Assembly (NCBI RefSeq): GCF_032598905.1
Contig: NZ_CP122458.1
Span: 7,155,001 to 7,219,000 of the forward strand
Direction of reading: 5' to 3'
Length of the DNA: 64,000 nt
Source: Streptomyces sp. 11x1
GTDB lineage: Bacteria; Actinomycetota; Actinomycetes; Streptomycetales; Streptomycetaceae
In this document: piece after piece, positions 55,108 through 64,000 of the stretch
Layout of the letters: every line of letters starts with the position of its first letter
Position numbering within the stretch: position 1 is the first letter of the stretch
The notes under the pieces: generated by a model
Seen by the model: only the letters and a program-made list of their open reading frames with translations
Database searches by the model: none
What the model was told of the DNA's origin: nothing
Position numbers and translations under genes: made by a program

Positions 55108-56031
55108 TCAGGCGGTGGGCCGCATGTGCGCCTGCGCCCATTCCTCGAAGCTGGTGAGTGGGATGCCGAGGTCCCTCGCGTACTGCGGGCGGGCTGGCTG
55201 GCCGGCCACGTTCAGCCACTCGTGGGTGGCGCCCATCGCCGGCATTCCGGCGGCGAGGGCCTCCTCCTCGGTCATGTCCGGCGCGGACAGTTGCGTGCCC
55301 AGGGCGCGGGAGAGAACCTCGGCGATCTCCGTCATCGACAGGTAGTCGCTCGCCAACTCCAGTTCGACCCCGCCGAATCGCTCCGGCCCGGTGATGGCCG
55401 CAGCGGCTGCCCTGCCGATGTCGTCCACCGCGACCAGGGACAGCCGCGTCTCAGGGTTCAGAACGCTCACCAGGCCGCCCTCGATGCCACGTGGGAACAG
55501 GAACGCCATGGACGGGAGGAAGTTCTCCATGAAGAAGCCCGGCTTGAGGAGCGTCCAGTGCGGGAATCCGGCCGCGCGGACCTGGTCCTGGATCGCGCTC
55601 TTGGCGCCCAGGGTGGGTTCCATCGAAGCCCAGCGGCCTTCGGCCCAACCGGGAGTTTCGGTGTGCTGGCCGGCGCCGGTGACGGATGTGTGCACGAACT
55701 GCGGCACTCCGGCGGCCTTCGCGCCCTCGATGAGGTTGGCGCCCTGGGCCACCTCCCCTTCGAAATCGAAGCCTTCCGCGGTGACGGCGGGCATCTGCAC
55801 GGAGAAGACGGCGCAGACGCCCTCGGCGGCCCGGATCACGGAATCGCGGTCGTGAAGGTCACCGGTGACCAGTTCGGCGCCGAATGCCTCGACGGCCTTG
55901 GCCCGGTCGGTGCCTGCGTCGCGCATCAGGGCGCGGACGGGAACGCCCGCCGCGAGCAGTGCGCGGGCGGTGGCTCCGCCCTGCCTGCCGGTAGCGCCGG
56001 TGACCAGGACGGGTGCGGGATCTGTGGACAT
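55108..56031 (-). CDS. NmrA-like NAD(P)-binding protein
   Basis: The 307-residue protein has the N-terminal GATGRQGGATARALL (GxxGxxG), a Rossmann fold and FMENFLPSMAFLFPRG, VAVDDIGRAAAAAI typical of NmrA/isoflavone-reductase-like proteins. It lacks the Y-x-x-x-K pair, so a redox-sensing rather than catalytic role is possible. Start 56031 faces a TetR gene across a palindromic operator. Confidence 0.9.
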   Translation of the reverse strand: MSTDPAPVLVTGATGRQGGATARALLAAGVPVRALMRDAGTDRAKAVEAFGAELVTGDLHDRDSVIRAAEGVCAVFSVQMPAVTAEGFDFEGEVAQGANLIEGAKAAGVPQFVHTSVTGAGQHTETPGWAEGRWASMEPTLGAKSAIQDQVRAAGFPHWTLLKPGFFMENFLPSMAFLFPRGIEGGLVSVLNPETRLSLVAVDDIGRAAAAAITGPERFGGVELELASDYLSMTEIAEVLSRALGTQLSAPDMTEEEALAAGMPAMGATHEWLNVAGQPARPQYARDLGIPLTSFEEWAQAHMRPTA

Positions 56032-56057
56032 GGCGCTTCCTCGGGTTGCTCGCCGAT

Positions 56058-56080
56058 TAAACGGCGAGCCACGCCGTTTA
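56058..56080. promoter_or_regulatory. TetR operator candidate between divergent nmrA-like and tetR genes
   Basis: Perfect inverted repeat TAAACGGCG-AGCCA-CGCCGTTTA lies midway in the 103-bp divergent spacer. It can regulate both genes. Confidence 0.8.
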
Positions 56081-56134
56081 TGCTCCGCTACGATACGGCG
56101 GGGCCCGCCACTTATCAATCCTGGAGGTGATGCC

Positions 56135-56689
56135 ATGCCCGAGCATCAGCGTGCGGACGCCCGACGCAACTACACGCGCATCCTCGCCGTGGCCGAGGAG
56201 GAGGTCGCTGCCCATGGCGCCGACGCCTCCCTGGAACAGATCGCCCGCACCGCGGGGGTCGGCTCAGCAACCGTGCGCCGACACTTCCCCACGCGCCGCG
56301 CACTGTTGGAAGCAGTCTCCCGGAAACGGATCGAGGCCCTGTGCGTCCGCGCCCATGAGCTGACCGGCAAGGGCGACAGCCGGAACGCGCTCCTGGAATG
56401 GCTCGATGACGTCGTCGCCTACTCCGTCTCCGCCCGGGGGCTGGCGGCCGCACTGGCCTACGACGGCCCGGTGCACGAGAACAGCTGCTCGGCGGCACTG
56501 GAAGAGGCGGCAGGTCCACTGCTGCGCCGCGCAGTGCAGGACGACGCGCTGGCGACAGGCGTCACTGTCGCCGACCTGATCACGCTGGTCGTCGGCATCG
56601 CCCTGGCCACGGAACACCACCCCGACCCCGCCGCCCAGGCGGACCGGCTGTTCCGGCTGGCCGTGGCGGGACTGAGTCCGCAGAGCTGA
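56135..56689 (+). CDS. TetR-family regulator
   Basis: The 184-residue protein has the HTH (ARRNYTRILAVAEEEVAAHG, ASLEQIARTAGVGSATVRRH FPTRR) and an SbtR-like C-terminal domain (EWLDDVVAYSVSARGLAAAL, AVQDDALATGVTVADLITLV). ATG 56135 is 7 nt after GGAGG. It is the likely repressor of the divergent NmrA-like gene. Confidence 0.92.
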   Translation: MPEHQRADARRNYTRILAVAEEEVAAHGADASLEQIARTAGVGSATVRRHFPTRRALLEAVSRKRIEALCVRAHELTGKGDSRNALLEWLDDVVAYSVSARGLAAALAYDGPVHENSCSAALEEAAGPLLRRAVQDDALATGVTVADLITLVVGIALATEHHPDPAAQADRLFRLAVAGLSPQS

Positions 56690-56890
56690 ACAAGACACAC
56701 AACCGGCAGAACCGAGAACGGGCACACACCATTCACGGCGCACTCAGCACTGAAGCGACGCGCTCGCAGCGTTCGTCGGCCATGATCCGCCGGACAGGAC
56801 CCTGACCGGCTCCGCCGGCGGCAGGCTAGGCGGCGTGCCCGTCGGATCGTTCGACGAGCACGCCGCGTTCGAAGCGGGCTCCGTTGAGTG

Positions 56891-57301
56891 TCAGCTTCGA
56901 GCGCCCACCGTCGGCGACTCGAGGCCTTGGCTTCGGTCGTGCTCCGCACGGGCGGATGCGATTTCGGCGAGGTGGTCGCTGCTCCATGCGATGAGAGGAG
57001 CGGCTGCGTGGAGCAGGCTGGTGCCGAGGGGGGTGAGCCGGTAGGTGACGTGGGGCGGCATGACCTCGTGGACGGTGCGGGTGAGGATGCCGTCTCGTTC
57101 GAGGCGCCGCAGGGTGACGGTCAGCATGCGCTGGCTGACCCCCTGGACAGCCCGTTTGAGTTCGTTGAAGCGGCGAGGTCCGTCGTTCAGGTTGGACACG
57201 ACGTAGAGGGACCACTTGTCGGCCACCAGATCCAGTGCTTCACGGACGTCGCACACCTCGGTGTCGGCGGGGCTTTGGCGGGCGTTCACGGTTACCTCCA
57301 T
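56891..57301 (-). CDS. HxlR-family transcriptional regulator
   Basis: The 136-residue protein has the HxlR winged helix: CDVREALDLVADKWSLYVVS, RRFNELKRAVQGVSQRMLTV, VTYRLTPLGTSLLHAAAPLI. The start at 57301 is the ATG nearest the domain. It is divergent from the oxidoreductase genes to the right, and a 35-bp palindrome lies in the spacer. Confidence 0.9.
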   Translation of the reverse strand: MEVTVNARQSPADTEVCDVREALDLVADKWSLYVVSNLNDGPRRFNELKRAVQGVSQRMLTVTLRRLERDGILTRTVHEVMPPHVTYRLTPLGTSLLHAAAPLIAWSSDHLAEIASARAEHDRSQGLESPTVGARS

Positions 57302-57357
57302 GAAACCGGGCACGCGAATGTGCCTTATTGACCTCGTTATGGGCTGATCGCAGGATA

Positions 57358-57392
57358 GTTCAGCACGGTTCCTCTGAGGAACCGTGCTGAAC
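57358..57392. promoter_or_regulatory. 35-bp perfect palindrome in the HxlR divergent spacer
   Basis: Arms of 17 nt starting GTTCAGCACGGTTCCTC pair perfectly around a single T. It lies 57 bp upstream of the hxlR start and 174 bp before the right-hand gene. It may be an operator or a terminator-like hairpin. Confidence 0.65.
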
Positions 57393-57565
57393 ACATGTAG
57401 CTGTGCGCTGGATTTTGTATGCCTCAGTCGCATTGTTCGAGCGGCGACGTTCACAGGCAGATTCTGCTCCCGTGAAGTTGTCCGTGATCCATTCCCCTTA
57501 TTGAGTGGGATGTCGGTCCGTAGTCACATCTCTGATTGACTACCGAGCAGTGAGTTGAGGCAAGA

Positions 57566-58201
57566 ATGAGAATCGTCGTATGCGGCACCGGTTTCGTCGG
57601 CAGCGCTTTGGTGCGGGAGTTCACCGTGCGCGGACATGAAGTGACCGCCGTCTCGCGGCGCCTCAAAACCGGTATTCCGGAGGGCGTCACCCAAAGCGTC
57701 GGCAGCGTGCATGACCCTGCCTTCCTCGAGGAGGTAGCCGCCGGTGCGGATGTCCTTGTTTCGGCGCTTCCGGCCATCGCCGACGGCGGCGGACTCGATA
57801 CGGGCGTGGCGGCTCTTCTCCGACGCGCCGGGGAGACCGGGGCGCGCCTCGGAGTGGTCGGCGGCTCGGCGGTGCTCCCGCTGTTCGAGGGCGGGCCGCG
57901 GCAGGTCGACACCCCTGGATTCCCCGCCTGGCTGCTTCCGCGTGTCGAGGTGCACGCGCGAACGCTGGGCGTACTCGATGCGGCGCCTGAAGGTATCGAT
58001 TGGTTCTGTCTCGTCCCGGCGGCAGATTTCGGCCCTCACCGACCGGGCGTGCGCACGGGTTCCTACCGTACGAGCGCCACTGCACAGGTCACCGATGAAG
58101 AAGGGCACTCCGTGCTCGGAGTGGAGGACTATGCCATCGCTTTCGCCGACGAGATCGACACCCCGAGAATTCGTCGCGCTTGGCTCGCCGTCGGCTATTG
58201 A
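57566..58201 (+). CDS. NAD(P)-binding epimerase-like protein
   Basis: The 211-residue protein starts MRIVVCGTGFVGSALVREFT, a GxGxxG Rossmann motif, then VTAVSRRLKTGIP, ADVLVSALPAIAD and VGGSAVLPLFEGGP. It matches the SDR-a5/NAD(P)H-binding (NmrA/DUF2867-type) family. It is first of three rightward oxidoreductase genes. Confidence 0.87.
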   Translation: MRIVVCGTGFVGSALVREFTVRGHEVTAVSRRLKTGIPEGVTQSVGSVHDPAFLEEVAAGADVLVSALPAIADGGGLDTGVAALLRRAGETGARLGVVGGSAVLPLFEGGPRQVDTPGFPAWLLPRVEVHARTLGVLDAAPEGIDWFCLVPAADFGPHRPGVRTGSYRTSATAQVTDEEGHSVLGVEDYAIAFADEIDTPRIRRAWLAVGY

Positions 58202-58322
58202 TCCAGCATCGATCGAGCGGTTGCCCGACCCGTCCAAATTCTTGATATCCGGGGTCCGGGCTGCTCTATCTGTCTTTTCTGTCGTTTCTGTCAATCCAAA
58301 TTTTGAGAAGGGTAAGCAAGTC

Positions 58323-59303
58323 ATGACCGATAAGAAGATCATCGCAGTGGTGGGGGCGACCGGCTCGCAGGGAGGCGGCCTGGTGCGCGCCGTCCTGGGC
58401 GACTGGAACGGGCCCTTCACCGTACGGGCTCTCACCCGAAATCCGGACTCGGCGAAGGCCAAGGAGTTCGCCGCGCGCGGTGCCGAGGTGGTCCGGGTGG
58501 ATCTCGATGACGAGGCGAGCCTGCGTGCCGCGTTCAACGGCGCTTACGGCGCGTTCGTCGTCACCAACTACCGTGAGCAGCTCACTTCCGAGCAGGAAGC
58601 GGCTCGCAGCCGTGCACGGAGGGAGCTGGACCAGGTCAGCAATGCGGCGCGTGCGGCCAAGGCCGCCGGGCTCAAGCACGTCGTGTGGTCGACGCTGGAG
58701 GACACGCGTCCGCACTTCGCGTTCCTCGGCAGCGATGTCCCGACCCTCGAAGACGGCTACAAGGTGCCGCACCTCGACGCCAAGAACGAAGCAAACGCCC
58801 ACTTCACCGCGTTGGGTGTGCCGACAACCTTCCTGGAGACATCGTTCTTCTACGAGATGTTTGTCCTCGCCGGGCTGAGCCCGCGTCGCGGGGCGGACGG
58901 TCAGGCGGTGCTCTCCCTGCCGATGGGAGACAGCACTATGGCGCTCGTGGCCGCCGAGGACATCGGTCGTACCGCTCACGGCATCTTCCGGGCCGGAGCC
59001 CGGTTCGTCGGCCGCACGGTGGGGCTGGCCGGCACTCACGCCACCGGCGGTCAACTGGCCGAGCTTTTCGCCAAGGTGCTCGGCGAGCCGGTCGCCTACC
59101 GGCCGATGACCCACGACCAGATGCGCAACGCCGGATTCCCGGAGGCCGAGGAGCTCGGCAACATGTTCCAGTTCTTCACCGAGGCCGCCGTGACGTTCGT
59201 CGGCAACCGCGATCTCGACTTGGTCCGGACGCTCAACCCGCGACTTCGGACGCTCGAGGACTGGCTGATCGACCACCGTGAGCAGCTGAAGTCCGCTCTC
59301 TGA
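58323..59303 (+). CDS. NmrA-family NAD(P)-binding protein
   Basis: The 326-residue protein has VVGATGSQGGGLVRAVL, FTVRALTRNPDSAKAKEF, FVVTNYREQLTSEQEAARS and KHVVWSTLEDTRPHF, all typical of HSCARG/NmrA-like redox sensors. GAAGGG lies 11 nt before ATG 58323. It follows the epimerase-like gene by 121 bp. Confidence 0.92.
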   Translation: MTDKKIIAVVGATGSQGGGLVRAVLGDWNGPFTVRALTRNPDSAKAKEFAARGAEVVRVDLDDEASLRAAFNGAYGAFVVTNYREQLTSEQEAARSRARRELDQVSNAARAAKAAGLKHVVWSTLEDTRPHFAFLGSDVPTLEDGYKVPHLDAKNEANAHFTALGVPTTFLETSFFYEMFVLAGLSPRRGADGQAVLSLPMGDSTMALVAAEDIGRTAHGIFRAGARFVGRTVGLAGTHATGGQLAELFAKVLGEPVAYRPMTHDQMRNAGFPEAEELGNMFQFFTEAAVTFVGNRDLDLVRTLNPRLRTLEDWLIDHREQLKSAL

Positions 59304-59526
59304 GTCCACGCCCGGTTCCGCAGGCGACCGCGCAACGAACTCCGCCGGCTGCACGCCTCTCAGAGGTGTTGCCGTGCCGACTGCCCGTCGCCCTCGCTCT
59401 GCCGCCGGCGGGGCTGGGCTCTCTTCCCGAGGGCCGATGCCCTCCCCGACGAGGTGGGGCGCGCGGCAAGCGCACGCCCGCCATTCCACCGACTTCTCGA
59501 TCCGCAGCAGTACAGGAGGATTATTC

Positions 59527-60270
59527 ATGTCCCTTGAGTTGAAGGGTAAGACCGCCCTTATCACCGGCGCCACTGCCGGCATCGGCCGGGCTGTCGCGAG
59601 CACACTCGCGGAACTCGGAGCAGCCGTCGTCGTGCATGGCCGCGCTGCCGAACGGGGATCCTCGGTGGTGGAAGAGATTAGCGCGGCCGGCGGAACCGCT
59701 CGGTTCGTCGCTGCGGACCTGGCCGACCCGGATGCCGTACACAAGCTGGCTGAGGCGGCCGGACCGGTCGACGTGCTGGTGAACAACGCGGGCGTCTTTC
59801 AGTTCGGGCCGATGCTCGAAGCCACTGCCGAAGCGTTTGATCTCCACATGGCTGTCAACACCCGCGCACCGATGCTGCTCGTCGCTGCGTTGGCGCCCGC
59901 GATGGCCAAGCGTGGCTTCGGAGTGGTCATCAACATCACCACCGGTGCCGTGTCCACTCCTGTGCGCGGTGGTGGGGTCTACGTTTCCTCGAAGGTCGCC
60001 CTCGACTACCTGACGCGTGTATGGGCCGACGAACTGGGCCCCTCGGGCGTACGCGTCAATGCTGTGGCCGCGGGCCCGACCCGTACCCGAGGTATGCAGG
60101 CACGCGGAGCCGACCTGGCCGACACGCTCGGCAGAACGACTACAGCCCTCGGCCGCGCCGCCGATCCTCGTGAGATCGCCGAGGTGGTCGCTTTTCTGGC
60201 ATCCCCTCGCTCTGGTTACGTCACGGGAGCGGTCGTCGAAGCTCGGGGCGGCGCACCCGCGCATTCCTGA
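59527..60270 (+). CDS. Short-chain dehydrogenase/reductase
   Basis: The 247-residue SDR has TGATAGIGRAVA (TGxxxGxG), VLVNNAGVFQFGPML (NNAG), VINITTGAVSTPVRGG and the catalytic YVSSK, then NAVAAGPTRTRG. In the serine position it reads ITTGAV, with threonine in place of the usual serine. AGGAGG precedes ATG 59527. It is third in the oxidoreductase series. Confidence 0.93.
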   Translation: MSLELKGKTALITGATAGIGRAVASTLAELGAAVVVHGRAAERGSSVVEEISAAGGTARFVAADLADPDAVHKLAEAAGPVDVLVNNAGVFQFGPMLEATAEAFDLHMAVNTRAPMLLVAALAPAMAKRGFGVVINITTGAVSTPVRGGGVYVSSKVALDYLTRVWADELGPSGVRVNAVAAGPTRTRGMQARGADLADTLGRTTTALGRAADPREIAEVVAFLASPRSGYVTGAVVEARGGAPAHS

Positions 60271-60442
60271 GCCTCACTGGCGACGCAGGCGGGATCGGCG
60301 GCGACGGCCGGGCCCCTGTTCCCCGCGGGGCCCGGCGAGCAGACGACCTCGCCCAGCGTCTTGTGAACCATCGGCCTCGTTGCCACGCATCTCGAAGAGT
60401 GGTTATGTGCCTGACTCCGGGGGCTCTGGCACGAATTCCGGT

Positions 60443-60464
60443 CCTTGTTCGTCGACGAACAAGG
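60443..60464. promoter_or_regulatory. 22-bp perfect palindrome
   Basis: Half-site CCTTGTTCGTC followed by its exact complement. It lies between the SDR gene and the response-regulator remnant. It may be a regulator site for the region. Confidence 0.5.
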
Positions 60465-60559
60465 CGGGCGTAGAAAGAGGGCTTCCACGTTGAGCGTCCG
60501 GCACGGCTCCGAGCTGGTGTGGCCTCGCTCAACATCGCCGCGGCCACCCGGGGGCGGCG

Positions 60560-60735
60560 CACCAGATGGTCATCACCGACACCGCGGACGTCCAGGTCGT
60601 GGGCGGAGCCGGAAACGACACCGAAGCGGTCCGGCTGACCGGGGAACTCACCCCCGACGTAGTGGTGATGGACATCCGGATGCCCGGCATGGACGGCGTC
60701 GAAGCCATCCGTCTGATCACCATCCCAGGTCAGGA
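60560..60735 (+). pseudogene. Response-regulator receiver domain remnant
   Basis: The frame contains QMVITDTADVQVVGGAGNDT, VRLTGELTPDVVVMDIRMPG and MDGVEAIRLIT, the phosphoacceptor region of a NarL-type receiver. It starts and stops abruptly without an HTH, so it is a fragment. Confidence 0.75.
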
Positions 60736-60825
60736 AGGCACTTTCGCGATTCCGCCTCGCCAGCCGCCAAACCCAAGGGAAACGGGGAGGCTAGTATCTG
60801 AGCAGTCTCAATTCCTGGAGCATCC

Positions 60826-63604
60826 GTGGAAAGTGGTGGAAGGGCTCAGGGGAACCAGGGCCCGGCACGCGGTCTTGAACTGCCGATGGTGGGCCGGGAA
60901 ACCGAGACCGCGGAAATCATGCGGCGGGTCGCTGCCGACCGGTCCCACAGCGAGGTGTTGATCCTCACGGGCGACCCCGGTGTCGGCAAGAGCGTACTGC
61001 TCGACTTCGTGGCCGACCACGCCCGGCGCGAGGGGAGGCGGGTGCTGCGAGCGGTCGGCAGCGAGTCCGAGGCGCACCTCGGATTCGCGGGTCTCCATCG
61101 GATGCTCCGCCCGGTGCTCGGCGACCTGGACGGCCTGCCGCCGCCGCAGCACTCCGCGCTCCGGACCGTCCTGGGGCTGGACGAACGCACCGAGGCCCCC
61201 GATGGCATGCTCGTCGGTCTGGCGGTTCTCACCTTGCTCTCGGACCTGGCGGAACCGGCACCGCTGCTCCTGGTGGTCGATGACGCCCAGTGGATCGATC
61301 GCGCATCGCTGGACGTTCTCTCCTTCGTGGCCCGGCGCATGGACAGCGAACCCGTCACACTGCTGGTGGGTGTGCGCGCCGCGGCTGCGTTGCCCGGCTT
61401 CGACAAAGGGATACGAGCGCCTCGATATCGGTCCGCTGAGCAGCGACGCGGCGAACCGGCTGCTCGACCAACAGCCGACACCACCCACCGGCCGGACCCG
61501 CATGCGAATCCTGCAGGAGGCGGCCGGAAATCCGTTGGCCCTGGTCGAACTCGCCCGCGCCACCGCGACCCGGCAGCCCGACGGCAGCGGCGTGGAGGGC
61601 CCACTACCGGTCACCGAGCGATTGGAGCGGATCTTCGCGGAGCACGCGGAGTTCCTGCCGGAAGCAACTCGCTATCTCCTGCTGTTGCTCGCGGCCGCTG
61701 ATGCGACGGACGCGCCGACGGCATCTCGGGGCCTTCCCGAGGCCGACGACAAGGCGTGGGCACCCGCGGAGCGGGCCCGTCTCGTGCGCCAGGACGGCAC
61801 CCGGATCTCCTTCCGCCACCCGCTCATCCGCTCGGCCATCTACCATGGCGCGTCCTTCGAGGAACGCAGGCAAGCACATCTCGCTCTCGCGGAGCTGCTG
61901 AGCGAGGAGCCCGACCGCCGGGTCTGGCACCTCGCCGCTGCGACTACGCGTCCCGATGAAGACGTGTCGGCCGCCCTGCAGCAGACGGCCGACCGAGCGC
62001 GGCGCCGGGGCGGCTATGCCGCCGCTCTGGAGCGCGCCGCGCAGTTGAGCTCGCACCGCGCGGACCAGGCGCGGCTGCTGACCGAGGCCGCCGTCATGGC
62101 CGTCTTCACCGGTCAACTCGGCTGGGTGGAACGTTTGGCCGCCGAGGTCCGCAAGCAGAGTGACGACCCCGCGCTGATCAGCAGGGCCTCGCTGGCCGCC
62201 GGGCAGCTCATGACCCTGCGTCGGCACCATGCGGCGGCCTTCGCCCTGCTGACACGCATCGCGGACGAGGCGGCAGCCGCCCGCTCGCCTCGCGGGCTGG
62301 ACGCGCTCGCCGCGGCCGCGGTGGTCCGCTACTACTCGGGCGAAGAGTCCCAGCAACAACAGATCGAGGACCTGCTCACCGCCCTGCCGGACTCCACCGC
62401 CAGGGGCGCCCTGCGTGCCTGGGTACTGGCCGTCTCCGACCCCAGCGGCGCGGGAGCCTCTCTCGCCCCGGCGCTGCCCGCACTGATCGTCGAGGCCAAG
62501 GACGACGCCGGCGCTCTGACCGCGCTGGCCATCGTGGCCTGGATCCTGGACGAGACCGCCTTGGCCGCCAGGACCTTCGATGAGGCGTCCGACCGGTGGC
62601 AGGCCCGTGGCTCGCTGCCGGACGGTCTGGGATGCGTCGTCGGCTGGGCCTATCTGGAGCAGGGCCGGTGGGCCGAGGCCCGCTCGGTGGCCGCCGAGAT
62701 CTCGGTGGTGGCGTCAATGGCCGCGCTGGACCACGCCGAGGCGTGTGCGCAGGCGCTCGACGCGACGGTGCTCGCGCTGCTGGGCGAGGCGACCGACGTG
62801 CGACACCGGGCCGAGCAGGCGCTGGTCCTTGTCGACCCGCTGGAAAGCCGCTCCGTCGCGGTCTTCGCACGTCGTGCCCTGGGCCTGGCGGCAGTGGCCG
62901 AGGGCGACTACGACACCGCGTACACGCAGTTCCGCTCCGCCTTCACCAACGACGGCGATCCGGTGCACTATCACGTCTCCTACATCGTCCTGGCCGAACT
63001 CGCCGCGGCGGCCGTCCGCCGAGGAAGGCAGGAGGACGCCGCCGAACTGCTGGAGCGGTCGGCGCGGCGTCTGGGTACGCGCGCCTCGGCACGGATCACC
63101 GCATTGCTAGACCGAGGCCGCGCCCTGCTCGCTGAACCGGAGCACACGGAACCGTACTTCCGGGCGGCACTGGCGGACGACGCGGGTGAGCAGTGGCCGT
63201 TCGAGCGGGCACAGACGCGGCTGGACTACGGTGAGTGGCTCAGGAGGCAACGTCGCATCGCCGAGGCCCGCCCGCTGCTGACCGCGGCACTCGACACTTA
63301 CCAACGGCTCGGCGCGCGGCCGTGGATCGAGCGGGCGAAGGCAGAACTGCGAGCTGCCGGCATCGAGGCCGCTGGCAGCGTAGTGCCCAGCGCCTTCACC
63401 GAACTCAGCCCCCAGCAGCAGCAGATCGTCCAGCTCGCGGCCCGCGGCCTGACGAACCGCGAGATCGGAGAGAAACTCTTCCTCTCGCCGCGCACGGTTG
63501 GCTCCCACCTCTACCGGGTGTTCCCCAAACTGGGCATCACCGCCCGGTCACAGCTCCGCGACGTGGTCGAAGGCACCTTGTCGGGCGTCGGCGCCCAGAT
63601 CTGA
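60826..63604 (+). pseudogene. LAL-type (LuxR, ATP-binding) regulator with one frameshift
   Basis: GTG 60826 starts a frame with Walker A LTGDPGVGKSVLLDFVADH and LLLVVDDAQWIDRASLDVLS, to ALPGFDKG near 61408. The frame then slips and the neighbouring frame continues YERLDIGPLSSDAANRLLDQ through TPR-like helices to a LuxR HTH (LSPQQQQIVQLAARGLTNRE, LFLSPRTVGSHLYRVFPKLG). Joined, it is ~926 residues, the size of LAL activators. One base in AAAGGG is extra or missing. If it is a sequencing error the gene is intact. Confidence 0.88.
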
Positions 63605-63619
63605 GATCGGCCGGCCCGT

Positions 63620-63740
63620 ACACGGAAGAACTCGTCCCCCGACATCGCGGCGCGGCTGTGCGTGCCGGAGTCCACGGTCCGCAACCACCTGTCCTCGGCT
63701 TTCGGCAAGGCTGGTCGTGCCGGACTGGACCACGAGTGGC
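63620..63740 (+). pseudogene. LuxR-type HTH remnant
   Basis: SPDIAARLCVPESTVRNHLS and SAFGKAGRAGL match the C-terminal DNA-binding helix pair of LuxR proteins. There is no upstream domain, so it is a fragment or decayed duplicate. Confidence 0.7.
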
Positions 63741-63849
63741 ATAGTGCCGGGATGCCTTCACGGAGACGAATACCTGGACTCCTGGCATCCCTTGCGGCGG
63801 TGTTCGCATCGGCGGGACAGCCGCCGCCGACGGCACGGACCGCGTCGTG

Positions 63850-64000
63850 ATGCGCTTCGAGACCGAGAAGACCTTCGTCATGTACAACGCGGACGAGGGA
63901 GCCGAAGCCTCGAACAACGGCTTCCACGTGCCTGTCTTCGTCGAGCCGGACAAGGAAGGCACCAGCCCGCAATGTGCGGGTGGTCGTGGACGCGTCGGGC
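63850..64000 (+). CDS. Unidentified open frame running off the window
   Basis: From ATG 63850: MRFETEKTFVMYNADEGAEA and HVPVFVEPDKEGTSPQ. No start signal or family match was recognised. It may be part of a gene extending past base 64000, or decayed DNA. Confidence 0.35.
   Translation, partial: MRFETEKTFVMYNADEGAEASNNGFHVPVFVEPDKEGTSPQCAGGRGRVG

Noticed and set aside
58266..59786. 506-codon leftward frame over the NmrA gene
   Set aside because: Antisense shadow; the rightward NmrA gene has clear motifs and a ribosome-binding site.

Overview
The window is high-GC actinobacterial DNA, most likely a Streptomyces chromosome. Indications are the strong G/C third-position bias, GTG starts, tRNAs with weak acceptor variation (one with an encoded CCA), a giant nSTAND-WD40 gene, mycothiol-type DinB proteins, NmrA/SDR enzymes under TetR/HxlR control and a LAL-type LuxR regulator. 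It reads as an accessory region in which ordinary metabolic genes are broken up by nested mobile elements. No rRNA or CRISPR array was seen.

Layout. 1-1.6 kb is core-like: the 5' part of a xylulokinase, a YtxH-like protein, two tandem tRNA-Asn genes and a terminator. A CAT-anticodon tRNA at 1.74 kb has its 3' end duplicated at 14.6 kb (76-bp repeat with one mismatch). The repeats bound a ~12.9-kb tRNA island without an integrase. It holds an HTH-nSTAND-WD40 protein, a secreted protein, an ISL3 element, an ArsR/SRPBCC pair, decayed genes (ynfA, pfkB, SRPBCC, ahpD, IS701) and a VapBC-type toxin-antitoxin pair next to the right repeat. 15.4-18.0 kb has a LysR gene divergent from an amidohydrolase, then a fumarylacetoacetate-hydrolase gene cut after ~24 codons. 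18.0-29.96 kb is a leftward block of phage head and packaging genes (decoration, capsid, scaffold, MuF, portal, TerL, TerS, HNH) fused to conjugation-like genes (FtsK/TraB translocase, small coiled-coil protein, Nudix). It has no tail, lysis or integrase genes and is truncated at both ends.

30.1-32.6 kb is a self-contained DrrAB-like ABC exporter with its MerR regulator and a MerR-type operator. 32.6-36.5 kb is an IS with unusually long (~105 bp) inverted repeats. Its transposase is split by a 2172-bp group II intron in antisense orientation, and intron removal restores the reading frame exactly. 36.7-39.9 kb is an IS3-family element interrupted by an IS4-family element with a 10-bp target duplication. 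39.95-44.66 kb is the most interesting part: four overlapping or closely spaced genes (tyrosine recombinase, small XRE HTH protein, 809-aa zinc-ribbon protein with a recombinase-like but catalytically degenerate C-terminus, and a P-loop kinase). The set sits exactly inside another tyrosine-recombinase gene, whose two halves flank it, and looks like a self-mobilising unit related in logic to Tn554.

44.8-49.9 kb contains an ISAs1 remnant, a helicase-associated-domain fragment, a TetR/aldo-keto reductase/quinone oxidoreductase operon, a truncated methyltransferase and half of an MFS transporter. A 101-bp direct repeat brackets the operon. 50.1-52.7 kb is a CPBP protease, histidine kinase and response regulator operon with 4-bp overlaps. 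53.3-55.0 kb is a single open frame that joins parts of three transposase families (IS630, ISAs1, IS110). 55.1-60.3 kb is a short-chain oxidoreductase neighbourhood with TetR and HxlR regulators and strong palindromes. 60.8-63.6 kb is a LAL regulator with one frameshift, and remnants run to the window edge.

Several genes carry single-base frameshifts (ynfA, SRPBCC, ahpD, portal, LAL). The sequence alone does not say whether these are real decay or homopolymer errors.
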